Shown here: piece by piece, positions 52,446 through 63,359 of the stretch
Numbering within the stretch: the first letter of the stretch is position 1
Layout of the letters: every line of letters begins with the position of its first letter
From: Desulforamulus reducens MI-1
GTDB lineage: Bacteria; Bacillota; Desulfotomaculia; Desulfotomaculales; Desulfotomaculaceae
NCBI RefSeq assembly: GCF_000016165.1
Contig: NC_009253.1
Span: 124,001-188,000 of the forward strand
Reading direction: 5' to 3'
DNA: 64,000 nt
Notes under the pieces: generated by a model
The model's database searches: none
Told to the model about the DNA's origin: nothing
The model's input: only the letters and a program-made list of their open reading frames with translations
Program-made: the position numbers and the translations under genes

Positions 52446-53429
52446 ATGAATCCTAAACAAAAAATCCTAGAGCTACTTCGGGAAGAAGAGCCAGGGTATG
52501 TATCAGGCGAATACATATGTCAGCAACTCCAGGTGTCCAGAACAGCTATTTGGAAAACCATTGAGTCCCTTAGGAGTGATGGGTATGATATTGAGGCCAG
52601 ACCTCGCTTGGGTTATCGTTTGTTAACCTCTCCGGATATTCTAGACCCAGCAGAGTGGCAGACAGATATCAAGACCCATATCATCGGACAGACTGTTCGT
52701 TATTACAAAACCACCACTTCCACCAATGAGGTTGCCAAGGACCTTGCAAGGCAAGGGATAACCGAAGGGGCCATTATCATTACAGAGGAACAAAGCAAAG
52801 GTCGGGGAAGGCTGGGTCGCACCTGGCAATGCCCACCCCGGACGGGTCTTTGTTTTTCCGTAGTCCTATTCCCCCGGGCCAATCCAATGGAGGTGCCCCA
52901 GTTTACTATGTTGGCAGCGGTGGCTGTGGTTAAGGCTTTGTATCGTACCCTCGGTCTTAGGGCACAGGTTAAATGGCCCAATGATGTCTACATTGAGGGA
53001 CTAAAAATATGTGGTATCCTTGCAGAGATGGCTGCGGAGGCAGATCGAGTAAAGTATGTTGTTTTGGGGATTGGCCTGAATGTGAATCAAAGCAAGGAAG
53101 ACTTGGTGTGTTTTGGTAATACAGCCACTTCCCTGAGGGTTCAATTAGGGCGGACACTGCTGCGATCCCAGATATTAAAGGTACTACTGGAGGAACTGGA
53201 TAATCTTTATACCCTTTGGCAACAGGAAGGATTTTTACCTCTGAAGGGTTTATGGCGAGATAACGCTTTATGGATAGGTAACAAGGTACAAGTAAGTGGA
53301 TTAAATAGCAATTACCAAGGTACTATGGAAGGAATCGATGACGGCGGGGCCTTGCTTCTTCGGTTATACGACGGTACCATAAAAACATTTTATTCAGGGG
53401 AAGTATCATTGAGACCAGCCAATAAATGA
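52446..53429 (+). CDS. birA: Bifunctional biotin-protein ligase/biotin repressor
   Basis: Protein of 327 residues. Residues 1-60 form a winged HTH (GEYICQQLQVSRTAIWKTI); the central catalytic domain has STNEVAKDLA, the biotin-binding GRGRLGRTW (about 117-125), KWPNDVYI and GIGLNVN; a C-terminal SH3-like domain ends at VSLRPANK. ATG 52446 is chosen because AAAGGGTGG precedes it and the promoter's start point lies before it; ATG 52428 is inside the promoter. It biotinylates carboxylase carriers and represses biotin genes. Confidence 0.95.
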   Translation: MNPKQKILELLREEEPGYVSGEYICQQLQVSRTAIWKTIESLRSDGYDIEARPRLGYRLLTSPDILDPAEWQTDIKTHIIGQTVRYYKTTTSTNEVAKDLARQGITEGAIIITEEQSKGRGRLGRTWQCPPRTGLCFSVVLFPRANPMEVPQFTMLAAVAVVKALYRTLGLRAQVKWPNDVYIEGLKICGILAEMAAEADRVKYVVLGIGLNVNQSKEDLVCFGNTATSLRVQLGRTLLRSQILKVLLEELDNLYTLWQQEGFLPLKGLWRDNALWIGNKVQVSGLNSNYQGTMEGIDDGGALLLRLYDGTIKTFYSGEVSLRPANK

Positions 53430-53465
53430 CCCGGGATAGACTCTCGGGCAAGTTTTTGGCCTAAA

Positions 53466-53496
53466 TGTCAACTTGGGGGAAATATAATGGTTAACA
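53466..53496 (+). promoter_or_regulatory. BirA operator upstream of bioY
   Basis: TGTCAACT (53466-53473), 15 bases including TATAAT (53483-53488), then GGTTAACA (53489-53496). It closely parallels the birA site, sharing the block ATATAATGGTT-AACAAAG, and covers the -10 element. Confidence 0.7.
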
Positions 53497-53511
53497 AAGG
53501 AGGTGTATCGA

Positions 53512-54102
53512 TTGCGACTTACTAGCAGGGAAATTTCAATGGCAGCCTTAATGGCGGCAATTATGGTGGTGGTGACCTTAATCACCCGGGTTCCATTTGT
53601 ACTGGCACTGGTGCCCTTCAGTTTACAACCTTTGATAGCGATACTGGCGGGGGTGCTATTGGGGGCAAGGACCGGGGCCTTGAGTATGATTGTTTATTTA
53701 CTATTGGGCTTGATCGGGCTGCCGGTATTTGCCACGGAGCCCTTCGGAGGTCCTGCCTATGTGCTGAAGCCCACTTTTGGATTTCTTTTAGGACAGGTAA
53801 TTGCTGCCTATGTAGCAGGAAAAATCTTAGAAGGACATAAAGACAAGAAATTAATCTATTATTTGATGGCCTCAGTGGCAGGGATGGCTGTTATCTATGT
53901 AGTGGGGCTACCATATATTTACGTGACATTAAATTTTTATCTTGGAAAAACAGTATCCCTGATGGGAGTGTTAAAAATTGGCTTTTTACCCTTTGTCCTT
54001 TGGGATTTATTAAAGGCTGTAATTGTGGCTGTTTTGGCAAGAGCCATTCATCAACGACTGCCTAATTCTTCAACCAAGCCAAACCAAAAGCTGCCGAGTT
54101 AA
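53512..54102 (+). CDS. bioY: Biotin transporter BioY
   Basis: S-component type membrane protein of 196 residues from TTG 53512, eight bases after AAGGAGG; GTG 53503 is too close to that site. About six membrane segments; family motifs GVLLGARTGALSMIVYLLLGLIGLPVF (shortened region, about 55-82) and GGPAYVLKPTFGFLLGQ are clear. It captures biotin with or without the EcfAA'T energy module, which is not encoded nearby. Controlled by the BirA site over its promoter. Confidence 0.94.
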   Translation: MRLTSREISMAALMAAIMVVVTLITRVPFVLALVPFSLQPLIAILAGVLLGARTGALSMIVYLLLGLIGLPVFATEPFGGPAYVLKPTFGFLLGQVIAAYVAGKILEGHKDKKLIYYLMASVAGMAVIYVVGLPYIYVTLNFYLGKTVSLMGVLKIGFLPFVLWDLLKAVIVAVLARAIHQRLPNSSTKPNQKLPS

Positions 54103-54116
54103 CCTCGGCAGCTTTT
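54087..54116. terminator. Bidirectional terminator between bioY and sulfite reductase gene
   Basis: AAAGCTGCCGAG pairs with CTCGGCAGCTTT (54087-54098, 54104-54115); it contains the end of bioY and stops four bases from the converging gene, with T/A runs at both sides. Confidence 0.85.
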
Positions 54117-54119
54117 GCA

Positions 54120-54776
54120 TTAAGCTAAGGTGACCTTTTGTATTTCTTCAATGCCCAGTCGCTCTACAAATTTAAACATTCTCTCGCCGTTCTTAGCATT
54201 CTCTTTATAATAACTAATTAACCGACCAGCCAGGGATACAACCTCTTCTATACTCAGGCCCTCTGCCAGCACTTTACCAATGTGGGGAGCGGCACCGGCG
54301 TTGCCGCCAATCACAACGGTGAAGCCATTTGGTTTTCCAAAGGCCCCAAAATCCCTCGTCCAAGCTTCGCAACAATTTAATGGGCATCCAGAAATACCCA
54401 TTTTAAATTTATTAGGCAATGCTATGCCAGAGAAAAGTTCATCTAGCCTTTGGGCCAGTCCTAAGGAATCCTGTTTACCATATTTGCACAGGGAATTTCC
54501 TGGACAGGATTGCACACTTCTTACACAGAGACCTGTGGCAGGTGCAGCTTCCATTCCGAGGTCTGCCCATACTTTGTTTACATCTTCTTCTTTAATGCCC
54601 ACCAATGCGATTCGTTGGGAAGCAGTCATCTTTATCACCGGAATTTGATACTTGTCCACAACATCGGCCAACTTACGTAAGGAGTCACCGTTTAATAACC
54701 CGGCGAAACCAGTTTTAGGGATAATTGCATAGGTATTATCACGTTGTAAGATAGCATTTTTGGGGGATTCTGACAT
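54120..54776 (-). CDS. Assimilatory-type low-spin sulfite reductase (small siroheme/4Fe-4S protein)
   Basis: Protein of 218 residues, the same size as the small assimilatory-type sulfite reductase of Desulfovibrio vulgaris. It is one siroheme module: a ferredoxin-like N-terminal part (TYAIIPKTGFAG), then VRSVQSCPGNSLCKYG and GISGCPLNCCEAWTRDFGAFG, which supply the coupled [4Fe-4S]/siroheme Cys ligands. The start is the second of two close ATGs (54776), eight bases after AAAGGAG. It could reduce sulfite for assimilation, or nitrite. A palindromic operator overlies its promoter. Confidence 0.85.
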   Translation of the reverse strand: MSESPKNAILQRDNTYAIIPKTGFAGLLNGDSLRKLADVVDKYQIPVIKMTASQRIALVGIKEEDVNKVWADLGMEAAPATGLCVRSVQSCPGNSLCKYGKQDSLGLAQRLDELFSGIALPNKFKMGISGCPLNCCEAWTRDFGAFGKPNGFTVVIGGNAGAAPHIGKVLAEGLSIEEVVSLAGRLISYYKENAKNGERMFKFVERLGIEEIQKVTLA

Positions 54777-54802
54777 GAGCATAGCTCCTTTCACAACAAA
54801 AA

Positions 54803-54842
54803 GTATACTAAAATAGTATACAAAAGATAACTTTAATGTCAA
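54803..54842 (-). promoter_or_regulatory. Promoter and palindromic operator of the sulfite reductase gene
   Basis: On the minus strand TTGACA (54842-54837) and TATACT (54820-54815) are 16 bp apart. A perfect inverted repeat GTATACTA-AAA-TAGTATAC (54803-54821) covers the -10 and the predicted start point, so a dimeric repressor is expected. Its identity is unknown. Confidence 0.7.
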
Positions 54843-55033
54843 GGGAAAACAAAATAATACAGAAAAATAAAAATTAATCAAATGATGAGTTATCTTAGGC
54901 TGGCTTTACGATATATTGGTCTTATTGCACTTTGTCATCTAAATTGATAGAATTGCTCTTGAGTTGATTGACAAAGGGAATCACTTGTCAACAAAATTGG
55001 AAATGTTGTTAAAAGAGAAAGGTAGGGAACAAT

Positions 55034-55828
55034 TTGCTACTGGCAATAGACATTGGCAATACTAACATTGTCTTTGGTGTTTTTCAGGATAAAAATTTGG
55101 TAGATCACTGGCGTTTAGCCACAGACCGTAACCGGACCGCTGATGAGTATGGTGTTTTATTAAAAGAACTTTTTACTTTATCGAAAATAAATATGACTTC
55201 TGTGGAAGGGGTTATTATTTCTTCCGTCGTGCCTCCGGTAAATGGGCTGTTGGAATCTATGATTAAAAAATATTTTAAGTTGGATCCCATTCTGGTTGGA
55301 CCGGGAATTAAAACCGGTATTCCTATTAAAACGGACAATCCCAGAGAAGTTGGTGCGGACCGAATTGTCAATGCAGTAGCCGCCTACTCCCTCTACGGGG
55401 GTCCTCTAATTATCGTTGACTTTGGCACAGCAACTACCTTTTGCTGCGTAACAGCCAAAGGCGAATACTTAGGAGGGGCCATCGCACCGGGCATAGGTAT
55501 TTCAACCGAAGCTTTATTTGCCAGGGCAGCTAAACTGCCTAGGGTAGAACTTGTTAAACCTCTGTCAGTTATTGGTAGGAATACAATAAATGCCATGCAA
55601 GCGGGAATTGTTTTTGGCTTTGCGGGGCAGGTAGAAATGATTGTGAAAAGGATGAAACAAGAGATAGGAACTGATGTACAGGTTATTGCAACTGGGGGGT
55701 TGGCAGAGATTATTGCCAGGGAAACCACAGTGATAGATATAATTAACCCCTCGTTAACTTTGATGGGTTTATATATTCTCTACGAACGCAACCAGGCGAC
55801 TAATGGGGGACAAGGCTTATGCAAATAG
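55034..55828 (+). CDS. coaX: Type III pantothenate kinase
   Basis: ASKHA-fold kinase of 264 residues, first step of CoA synthesis. It starts at TTG 55034 with [16 protein letters not shown] (phosphate 1 loop); [27 protein letters not shown] (shortened) carries phosphate 2, and [11 protein letters not shown] and ATGGLAEII follow. The place beside panBCD biosynthesis genes in the chromosome fits. It overlaps dusB by ten bases. The ribosome site is weak (GGTAGGGA). Confidence 0.95.
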   Translation: MLLAIDIGNTNIVFGVFQDKNLVDHWRLATDRNRTADEYGVLLKELFTLSKINMTSVEGVIISSVVPPVNGLLESMIKKYFKLDPILVGPGIKTGIPIKTDNPREVGADRIVNAVAAYSLYGGPLIIVDFGTATTFCCVTAKGEYLGGAIAPGIGISTEALFARAAKLPRVELVKPLSVIGRNTINAMQAGIVFGFAGQVEMIVKRMKQEIGTDVQVIATGGLAEIIARETTVIDIINPSLTLMGLYILYERNQATNGGQGLCK

Positions 55829-56778
55829 GTTCCGTTAGGTTACCAAATCAGGTGATTGCGGCTCCCATGGCCGGGGTAACAGATAGGGCCTATCGAATTC
55901 TTGCTAGAGAGCAAGGATGTGGACTTGCTGTTACAGAAATGATTAGTGATTTAGCGTTACTTTATGCCAATCCCAGGACTTACAGAATGTTGGATTTCAG
56001 GGGAGAAACAGTACCACTAAGCGTTCAGATATTTGGTTCAAACCCTGAATCCATGGGCAAAGCCGCAGCCATTGTTGTGGAAAGGGGGGCAACGATTGTT
56101 GATATTAATATGGGTTGCCCCACACCTAAAATTGTAAAAAACAACGAAGGCAGTGCACTGATGAAGACCCCACAATTGGCTGCCAAAATTGTGGAGGCGG
56201 TGGTAAAGTCCGTACCTGCCGTGCCAGTTACCGTAAAAATTCGTAAGGGCTGGGATGAGCAATCGGTAAATGCTGTTGAATTTGCGAGGTTAGTGGAGGC
56301 CGCAGGGGCTTCGGCTGTGGCAGTGCATGGGCGTACCCGAAGCCAATTTTATAGTGGTAAGGCCGACTGGGAAAGCATTCGAAAAGTTAAAGAAGCTTTA
56401 AAAATACCTGTTATTGGGAACGGGGATATTTGGTGTGCCCGGGATGCTGCTAAGATGTTAGAGTTGACTGGTTGCGATGGTGTAATGGTAGGACGAGGGG
56501 CAATGGGAAACCCATGGATCTTCCGAGAAATTGTCTATTATCTAAAGACCGGAATGGAACTGCCTTGTCCCAGTGCACAGGAAAGGGTAGAAACTGCAAT
56601 TCGTCATTTACAGCTCATGGTGGAGTCTAAGGGCGAGGAGGTAGCGGTTTTTGAAATGAGAAAACACGCTGCCTGGTACACTAAGGGTATGCGGGGAGCT
56701 GCCCGGATAAGGGAGACCATTAACAAGTCCCAAAGTAAAAAAGAGATTGAGGATATACTGAGAAGTCTCCTGGATTAA
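55819..56778 (+). CDS. dusB: tRNA-dihydrouridine synthase
   Basis: FMN-dependent TIM-barrel enzyme of 319 residues that reduces uridines in tRNA D-loops. Family marks are [15 protein letters not shown] at the N-terminus, [20 protein letters not shown] with the catalytic Cys, [24 protein letters not shown] and GNGDIW...[11 protein letters not shown]. Coupled to coaX by overlap. A coaX-dusB-greA-lysS order is usual in related Firmicutes; here one more gene is inserted before greA. Confidence 0.95.
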   Translation: MQIGSVRLPNQVIAAPMAGVTDRAYRILAREQGCGLAVTEMISDLALLYANPRTYRMLDFRGETVPLSVQIFGSNPESMGKAAAIVVERGATIVDINMGCPTPKIVKNNEGSALMKTPQLAAKIVEAVVKSVPAVPVTVKIRKGWDEQSVNAVEFARLVEAAGASAVAVHGRTRSQFYSGKADWESIRKVKEALKIPVIGNGDIWCARDAAKMLELTGCDGVMVGRGAMGNPWIFREIVYYLKTGMELPCPSAQERVETAIRHLQLMVESKGEEVAVFEMRKHAAWYTKGMRGAARIRETINKSQSKKEIEDILRSLLD

Positions 56779-56781
56779 AGA

Positions 56782-56814
56782 AAAGGTTTTGTTTTCTAAC
56801 AGAACCTTTTTTCA
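56782..56814 (+). terminator. Terminator of coaX-dusB
   Basis: AAAGGTTTTGTT and AACAGAACCTTT (56782-56793 region, 56799-56810 region; G-T pairs included) are followed by TTTTC. Confidence 0.75.
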
Positions 56815-56915
56815 GTAAAATTTATGGCCTGTTCTCGTATTTTTTATAATGATTGTTGATTTACAGGCATATGATTGTAAAGAAATAACCATAATACGAG
56901 AACGGGGGAAGCACC

Positions 56916-57989
56916 ATGAAAAGCTTTGCTTTTATTGTACACCCACTGGATTGCAGTGATGTGGCCAGAAAATTTAACTTTACACGCTATATGCCAGATA
57001 CCCTGGTTGAACAGACTCTAAAACTGCTCCCCCCTGTTCAGATATCTTCCATCACAGGAATCCGTTCCCCAGAGGCAGAAACCAAGGGGGCCTTTGTGTC
57101 CTGCCTGCTTACAACGAAACAAATGATAACACTACCGCAGCAATTTGTTATAAATAAGGTTATTCAGGCCGGCCGCCTGGCTGAAAAATTAGGGGCTAAT
57201 GTTGTGGGGTTAGGAGCTTTTACAAAAGTGGTTGGGGATGCTGGTATAACTGTGGCAAAAAATCTAAAAATACCCGTAACAACGGGTAACAGTTACACCG
57301 TTGCCATGGCCCTGGAAGGAGCAAAGAAAGCCGCACAATTAATGGGTCACGATTTGAAGAAATCACGGGTTACAGTGGTGGGGGCCACTGGAGCCATTGG
57401 CAGTGTATGCGCATTGTTTTTAGCCAGAGATGTAAAGAATTTAACCTTGGTTGGTAGAAACGAGGCAAAACTGCACCTGCTGGCAGATCGTATTATGTAT
57501 GAGACTGGATTGGCAGCAGAGGTCAACTCCAATATTAAATCCGTCCTAAGAAAGTCCGAACTGGTTATTACTGTAACTAGTTCGATGGATACCATTATTC
57601 AGCCAGAGGATTTAAAACCAGGGGCGGTGGTGTGTGATGTAGCCAGACCAAGGGATGTTTCCCGTCGGGTAGTAGAGGAAAGGGATGATGTTCTGGTTAT
57701 CGAAGGAGGGATTGTTGAGGTTCCAGGAGATGTCAATTTCAATTTTAATTTTGGCTTTCCTCCAAAAACTGCCTATGCATGTATGGCTGAAACTATGATA
57801 TTGGCCCTTGAAGGAAAAATGGAAAGCTATACATTGGGGCGAGAACTAACTCTCAAGCAGGTAGAGGAGATCTATCAATTAGGTAAGAAACACGGTTTTC
57901 GCTTAGCAGGATTCCGCAGCTTTGAAAAACCCATATTAGAAGAAGAGATTAGTTTAATAAAACAAAGGGCATTAATAAAAGCATCTTAG
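56916..57989 (+). CDS. Acyl-ACP reductase-like dehydrogenase (AAR family homologue)
   Basis: Protein of 357 residues. Its layout matches cyanobacterial long-chain acyl-ACP reductase: N-terminal FAFIVHPLD, VSCLLTTKQM, LGANVVGLGAFTKVVGD, then TTGNSYTVAMA, a Rossmann loop VVGATGAIGSVCALFLA (about 150-166), VIEGGIVEVPGDVNF and AYACMAETMILALEGK. The Cys in the last motif aligns with the catalytic Cys of AAR (CFAEAMLLEFEG), so thioester reduction to an aldehyde is plausible. Automatic annotation may call it shikimate dehydrogenase-like. No aldehyde deformylating oxygenase is adjacent, as expected in an anaerobe. Function here is unproven. Confidence 0.7.
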   Translation: MKSFAFIVHPLDCSDVARKFNFTRYMPDTLVEQTLKLLPPVQISSITGIRSPEAETKGAFVSCLLTTKQMITLPQQFVINKVIQAGRLAEKLGANVVGLGAFTKVVGDAGITVAKNLKIPVTTGNSYTVAMALEGAKKAAQLMGHDLKKSRVTVVGATGAIGSVCALFLARDVKNLTLVGRNEAKLHLLADRIMYETGLAAEVNSNIKSVLRKSELVITVTSSMDTIIQPEDLKPGAVVCDVARPRDVSRRVVEERDDVLVIEGGIVEVPGDVNFNFNFGFPPKTAYACMAETMILALEGKMESYTLGRELTLKQVEEIYQLGKKHGFRLAGFRSFEKPILEEEISLIKQRALIKAS

Positions 57990-58007
57990 GATTTTAAGAT
58001 GTTTTCA
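57983..58007 (+). terminator. Terminator after AAR-like gene
   Basis: CATCTTA/TAAGATG (57983-57989, 57996-58002) spans the stop codon and is followed by TTTTC. Confidence 0.65.
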
Positions 58008-58016
58008 AATGAATTC

Positions 58017-58046
58017 TTGACAAATAATTCATGGTGTTTTTATAAT
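58017..58046 (+). promoter_or_regulatory. Promoter of greA-lysS
   Basis: TTGACA (58017-58022) and TATAAT (58041-58046), both perfect, with an 18-bp spacer. Confidence 0.8.
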
Positions 58047-58072
58047 GTACAGGAACAATAGACAAAGAAAGG

Positions 58073-58109
58073 AAGCACTGCAATTGGTATTCCCCCTTTT
58101 GCAGTGCTT
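58073..58109 (+). promoter_or_regulatory. Leader hairpin before greA
   Basis: Perfect ten-pair stem AAGCACTGCA/TGCAGTGCTT (58073-58082, 58100-58109) near the 5' end of the greA transcript. Only three T follow, so it is a weak terminator at best; it could serve GreA feedback or mRNA stability. Confidence 0.5.
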
Positions 58110-58180
58110 TAACTGTAGATAGGCTTATTGCTAATTAAAGAAGATAGAGAAAACGGATTTTAAGGATAAGGAGAGTTAGA

Positions 58181-58657
58181 ATGAAAGAAAAAGATGTCAT
58201 GCTTACAGTTACTGGTTTAAAGCAATTGGAGGATGAACTGGAACAACTTAAGACCGTGAAGAGACGGCAAGTGGCCGAGAGAATTAAGCAAGCAATCGAA
58301 TTCGGAGACATTAGTGAAAACTCTGAATATGAAGATGCTAAAAATGAACAGGCTTTTATTGAGGGTCGTATTTTAACCCTTGAAAAAATGCTGCGTAACG
58401 CTAAAATTATTGATGACGAAAACCTAGATAACGAAGTGGTTTCATTAGGCTCCAAAGTGATTTTAAAGGACTTGGAGTTTGGGGATGAGTTGGAATATTC
58501 CATAGTAGGATCTGTGGAAGCAGATCCAGATGCAAACAAAATATCTAATGAATCACCGGTTGGTAGAGCTATTTTAGGACAATCCAAAGGGAGTGTTGTG
58601 GAAGTTAATGTTCCTGCGGGTATTTTGAAGTATGAAATTGTCGACATTTTGAGGTAG
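58181..58657 (+). CDS. greA: Transcription elongation factor GreA
   Basis: Protein of 158 residues that rescues backtracked RNA polymerase by stimulating transcript cleavage. The N-terminal coiled coil spans about 10-78, with the acidic tip in [17 protein letters not shown] (Asp/Glu pair that holds Mg in the active site) and a C-terminal globular domain ([26 protein letters not shown]). RBS AAGGAG precedes ATG 58181, and lysS follows after 17 bases. Confidence 0.96.
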   Translation: MKEKDVMLTVTGLKQLEDELEQLKTVKRRQVAERIKQAIEFGDISENSEYEDAKNEQAFIEGRILTLEKMLRNAKIIDDENLDNEVVSLGSKVILKDLEFGDELEYSIVGSVEADPDANKISNESPVGRAILGQSKGSVVEVNVPAGILKYEIVDILR

Positions 58658-58674
58658 CGTTTGGGGGTTTTGAA

Positions 58675-60207
58675 ATGACAGATGTAAACGAAAATAATTT
58701 AGTACAACCGTCTTCGGAGACACCGGATGCCGGACAAACCATGCTTGAAGATCTTAATGAGCTTATGAAAGTTCGCAGAGAGAAACTACAAGAACTTATT
58801 AACCAAGGCATTCAGCCCTTTGGTGAAAAATTTGAGGTTACTCATTATACCTTTGATATCACAGAGCGGTTTGAAGAAATGGAAGGGCAAACCGTTACCA
58901 TTGCGGGTCGCATTACAGCAAAACGAGTAATGGGTAAAGCTAGTTTTGCCAATATCCAAGACAGTAGAGGGAATATTCAAGTATATGCTAGGTTAAACGA
59001 TTTGGGAGCAGAGGAATATGCTCGCCTTGAGAAACTGGATATCGGTGATATTATTGGCTGTTACGGAAAGGTATTTAGAACTCGTAAAGGTGAAATAACC
59101 GTACATATTGACAGTTATAAATTATTATCAAAGTCCTTACGACCTCTGCCCGAAAAATGGCATGGGCTAAAGGATGTTGACCTACGCTACCGTCAACGTT
59201 ACGTAGATCTTATTGTAAATCCCGAAGTAAAACAAACCTTCATTACCCGTAGTAGGGTGGTAAGGGGTATCCGCAACTACTTAGATCAGAGGGGCTTCCT
59301 AGAGGTTGAAACCCCCATGATGCACCCCATTGCCGGCGGTGCCAGTGCACGCCCCTTTATTACCCACCATAATACCCTGGATATGAATCTCTACATGAGG
59401 ATTGCCCCAGAGTTATATCTAAAAAGGTTATTAGTGGGCGGATTTGATAAGGTTTACGAAATTAATCGCAACTTTCGCAACGAAGGTATTTCTACTAGGC
59501 ATAATCCTGAATTTACTACTATTGAATTATACCAAGCCTATGCTGACTATAATGATATGATGGATCTCACAGAAGATCTTATTTCTCAGGTGGCTCAGGA
59601 TGTGCTGGGGACCACTATGGTTGAATACGAGGGTGTAGAAATCAGCCTTGCTAAACCATGGCGACGGGTTCCTATGCTAGAAATTGTCAAAGAACATTCA
59701 GGATTAGATTTTTCCCAGTTAAAAGACGCTAAAGAAGCCTTTGAAGCAGCTAAGGGGTTAGGCCTTGATGTTGAACCCAGTGCTTCTTGGGGAGATATTC
59801 TTAATACGGTATTTGAGGAAAAGGTTGAGGACAAGCTGATTCAACCAACCTTTGTAATAGATTACCCTGTAGACATATCACCCCTGGCAAAACGTCAGCA
59901 AGAGAACCCAGAATTGACTTATCGTTTTGAGTTATTCATATATGGACGGGAATTAGCCAATGCTTTTTCCGAGCTTAACGATCCTATTGACCAAAAGGGC
60001 AGATTTATGTCCCAAGTAGAAAAGAGAAATGCAGGGGATGAAGAAGCCCAAATGTATGACGAAGATTTCATTCAGGCTCTAGAATATGGCATGCCACCAG
60101 CCGGAGGATTAGGAATCGGTATTGACCGTCTAGTTATGTTATTAACCAACTCATCTTCTATTCGTGATGTAATATTATTTCCGTTAATGAGACCCAAGGA
60201 ATCCTAG
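58675..60207 (+). CDS. lysS: Lysine-tRNA ligase (class II)
   Basis: Class II synthetase of 510 residues. After a ~20-residue non-conserved N-terminus comes the OB-fold anticodon-binding domain (about 65-165: [18 protein letters not shown]). The catalytic domain has motif 1 ([21 protein letters not shown]), motif 2 ([21 protein letters not shown], given in part) and motif 3 ([12 protein letters not shown]). The ribosome site is weak (TTTGGGGG), suggesting coupling to greA. The downstream hairpin at 60232 ends the unit. Confidence 0.97.
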   Translation: MTDVNENNLVQPSSETPDAGQTMLEDLNELMKVRREKLQELINQGIQPFGEKFEVTHYTFDITERFEEMEGQTVTIAGRITAKRVMGKASFANIQDSRGNIQVYARLNDLGAEEYARLEKLDIGDIIGCYGKVFRTRKGEITVHIDSYKLLSKSLRPLPEKWHGLKDVDLRYRQRYVDLIVNPEVKQTFITRSRVVRGIRNYLDQRGFLEVETPMMHPIAGGASARPFITHHNTLDMNLYMRIAPELYLKRLLVGGFDKVYEINRNFRNEGISTRHNPEFTTIELYQAYADYNDMMDLTEDLISQVAQDVLGTTMVEYEGVEISLAKPWRRVPMLEIVKEHSGLDFSQLKDAKEAFEAAKGLGLDVEPSASWGDILNTVFEEKVEDKLIQPTFVIDYPVDISPLAKRQQENPELTYRFELFIYGRELANAFSELNDPIDQKGRFMSQVEKRNAGDEEAQMYDEDFIQALEYGMPPAGGLGIGIDRLVMLLTNSSSIRDVILFPLMRPKES

Positions 60208-60231
60208 TATAAGAACAAATTACCTTTTGAC

Positions 60232-60280
60232 TTTAACCGCCGGGAATGATAAGCTATTTCTTGTCTCCCGGCGGGTTAAA
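60232..60280 (+). terminator. Long hairpin after lysS
   Basis: TTTAACC-GCCGGGA pairs with TCCCGGC-GGGTTAAA (60232-60245, 60265-60280; one extra G). There is no T tract, so it may act as a processing site or with a factor. Confidence 0.55.
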
Positions 60281-60309
60281 TGCCGGAACAAAAAAGATAA
60301 AAATAATAC

Positions 60310-60338
60310 TAGACAAAACATTATACCACATGTATAAT
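60310..60338 (+). promoter_or_regulatory. rRNA operon promoter P1
   Basis: TAGACA (60310-60315) and a perfect TATAAT (60333-60338) with a 17-bp spacer. Confidence 0.7.
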
Positions 60339-60393
60339 TAATTCTTGTGAGAGCTGACAACATTTGTTATAAAAAAACAATGTTAAATAAAAC

Positions 60394-60449
60394 TTGACAC
60401 AGAATTTACAATATGGTAACATTTCAAATCGAGGGCAGTAAAAACTGCC
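60394..60449 (+). promoter_or_regulatory. rRNA operon promoter P2 and leader hairpin
   Basis: TTGACA (60394-60399) and TAACAT (60417-60422), 17-bp spacer, followed by the leader hairpin GGCAGT-AAAA-ACTGCC (60434-60449). Confidence 0.7.
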
Positions 60450-60461
60450 GAGAAAAACTGG

Positions 60462-60479
60462 TCTTTGAAAACTAAACAG
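60462..60479 (+). repeat. rrn leader copy of the CTTTGAAAACT repeat
   Basis: An 18-base sequence containing TCTTTGAAAACTAAACAG; it recurs with one change at 62569-62586 before 23S. Such repeats in Firmicute rRNA operons lie in the long processing stems or antitermination boxes around 16S and 23S. Confidence 0.6.
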
Positions 60480-60631
60480 AGATGATGGATGCAAAAGGTC
60501 AAGTCAAAAGTCATCGCAAGATGAAACTATGAATGACCACAAAAAACATCCTCGTCAAGCGTTAAAAGACGCTAGCGAGTAAATCAAGGATAAGAAAAGA
60601 GCCAAAAACTCTTTAAAATATTGCGAAATAT

Positions 60632-62405
<1,774 letters not shown>

Positions 62406-62422
62406 ATAAATAGATATATCGT

Positions 62423-62498
62423 GGGGGCATAGCTCAGCTGGGAGAGCACCTGCCTTGCAAGCAGGGGGTCAGCGGTTCGATCCCGCTTGTCTCCACCA
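62423..62498 (+). tRNA. tRNA-Ala (TGC)
   Basis: 76 bases; acceptor stem GGGGGCA/TGTCTCC with two G-U pairs, anticodon TGC in CTTGCAAG, T loop GGTTCGATCC, CCA encoded. Confidence 0.97.
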
Positions 62499-62513
62499 TT
62501 TTTATCTATTTAG

Positions 62514-62586
62514 CTATGAGCCATGAGCTTAAGCTAAGTCTCTTAAAAACAAACCTGAAATCCAACGTTCTTTGAAAACTGAACAG
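62514..62586 (+). repeat. tRNA-23S spacer with ATGAGC repeat and CTTTGAAAACT repeat
   Basis: AGCTATGAGCCATGAGCTT (about 62511-62530) belongs to the dispersed ATGAGC-type family also seen at 19640 and 24810. TCTTTGAAAACTGAACAG at 62569-62586 duplicates the rrn leader element at 60462 with one mismatch. Confidence 0.55.
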
Positions 62587-63239
62587 CGACAAGTAAAGCG
62601 TCGACAAAAACAATTTCAGTAGGTTACCAAAAGTAACCGAGCCGAAAAGCAAGATTGGTCAAGAAAGAAAGGGCATACGGTGGATGCCTAGGCGCTAAGG
62701 GCCGAAGAAGGGCGCGGTAAGCTGCGAAAAGCCACGAGGAGCCGCAAGCAGGCATTGATTCGTGGGTACCCGAATGGGGCAACCCGGCGGAGCAAACCTC
62801 CGTCACCCTATGCTGAATCCATAGGCATAGAGGAGGGCACCCGGGGAACTGAAACATCTAAGTACCCGGAGGAAGAGAAAGAAACATCGAACCCCCAAGT
62901 AGCGGCGAGCGAAAAGGGGCGAGCCTAAACCAGAATTCTTCGGAAATCTGGGGTTGCGGGACCCTCATCACGTGATAACTAGACCTAGTTGAAGACACCT
63001 GGAAAGGTGCTGCACAGAAGGTAAAACACCTGTAGACGAAAGGTTGAACATTACAGAGGAAATCCCAAGTACCGCGGGACACGAGAAACCCCGTGGGAAT
63101 CAGGGGGGACCACCCCCCAAGGCTAAATACCCATAGCGACCGATAGTGAACCAGTACCGTGAGGGAAAGGTGAAAAGCACCCCGGGAGGGGAGTGAAAAA
63201 GAACCTGAAACCGTATGCCTACAAGCTGTCGGAGCACTA

Positions 63240-63359
63240 TTCGAGGTTCGATATTCGAGATTCGAAATTCGAATGCATGTCATATCTTACGGGTCAAGTA
63301 AAAAAGACCCTAAAGGAATGCGTGTATCGAACCACGAACTTCGAACATCGAACTTCGAA
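63240..63359 (+). repeat. Hairpin insertion in 23S helix 25
   Basis: Arms 63240-63264 and 63335-63359 are complementary over 25 positions with a few wobbles; the central hairpin is GGGTC/GACCC (63291-63295, 63306-63310). Sequence and design are homologous to the 16S insertion. Helix 25 is one of the two classic places for intervening sequences in bacterial 23S. Confidence 0.9.
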
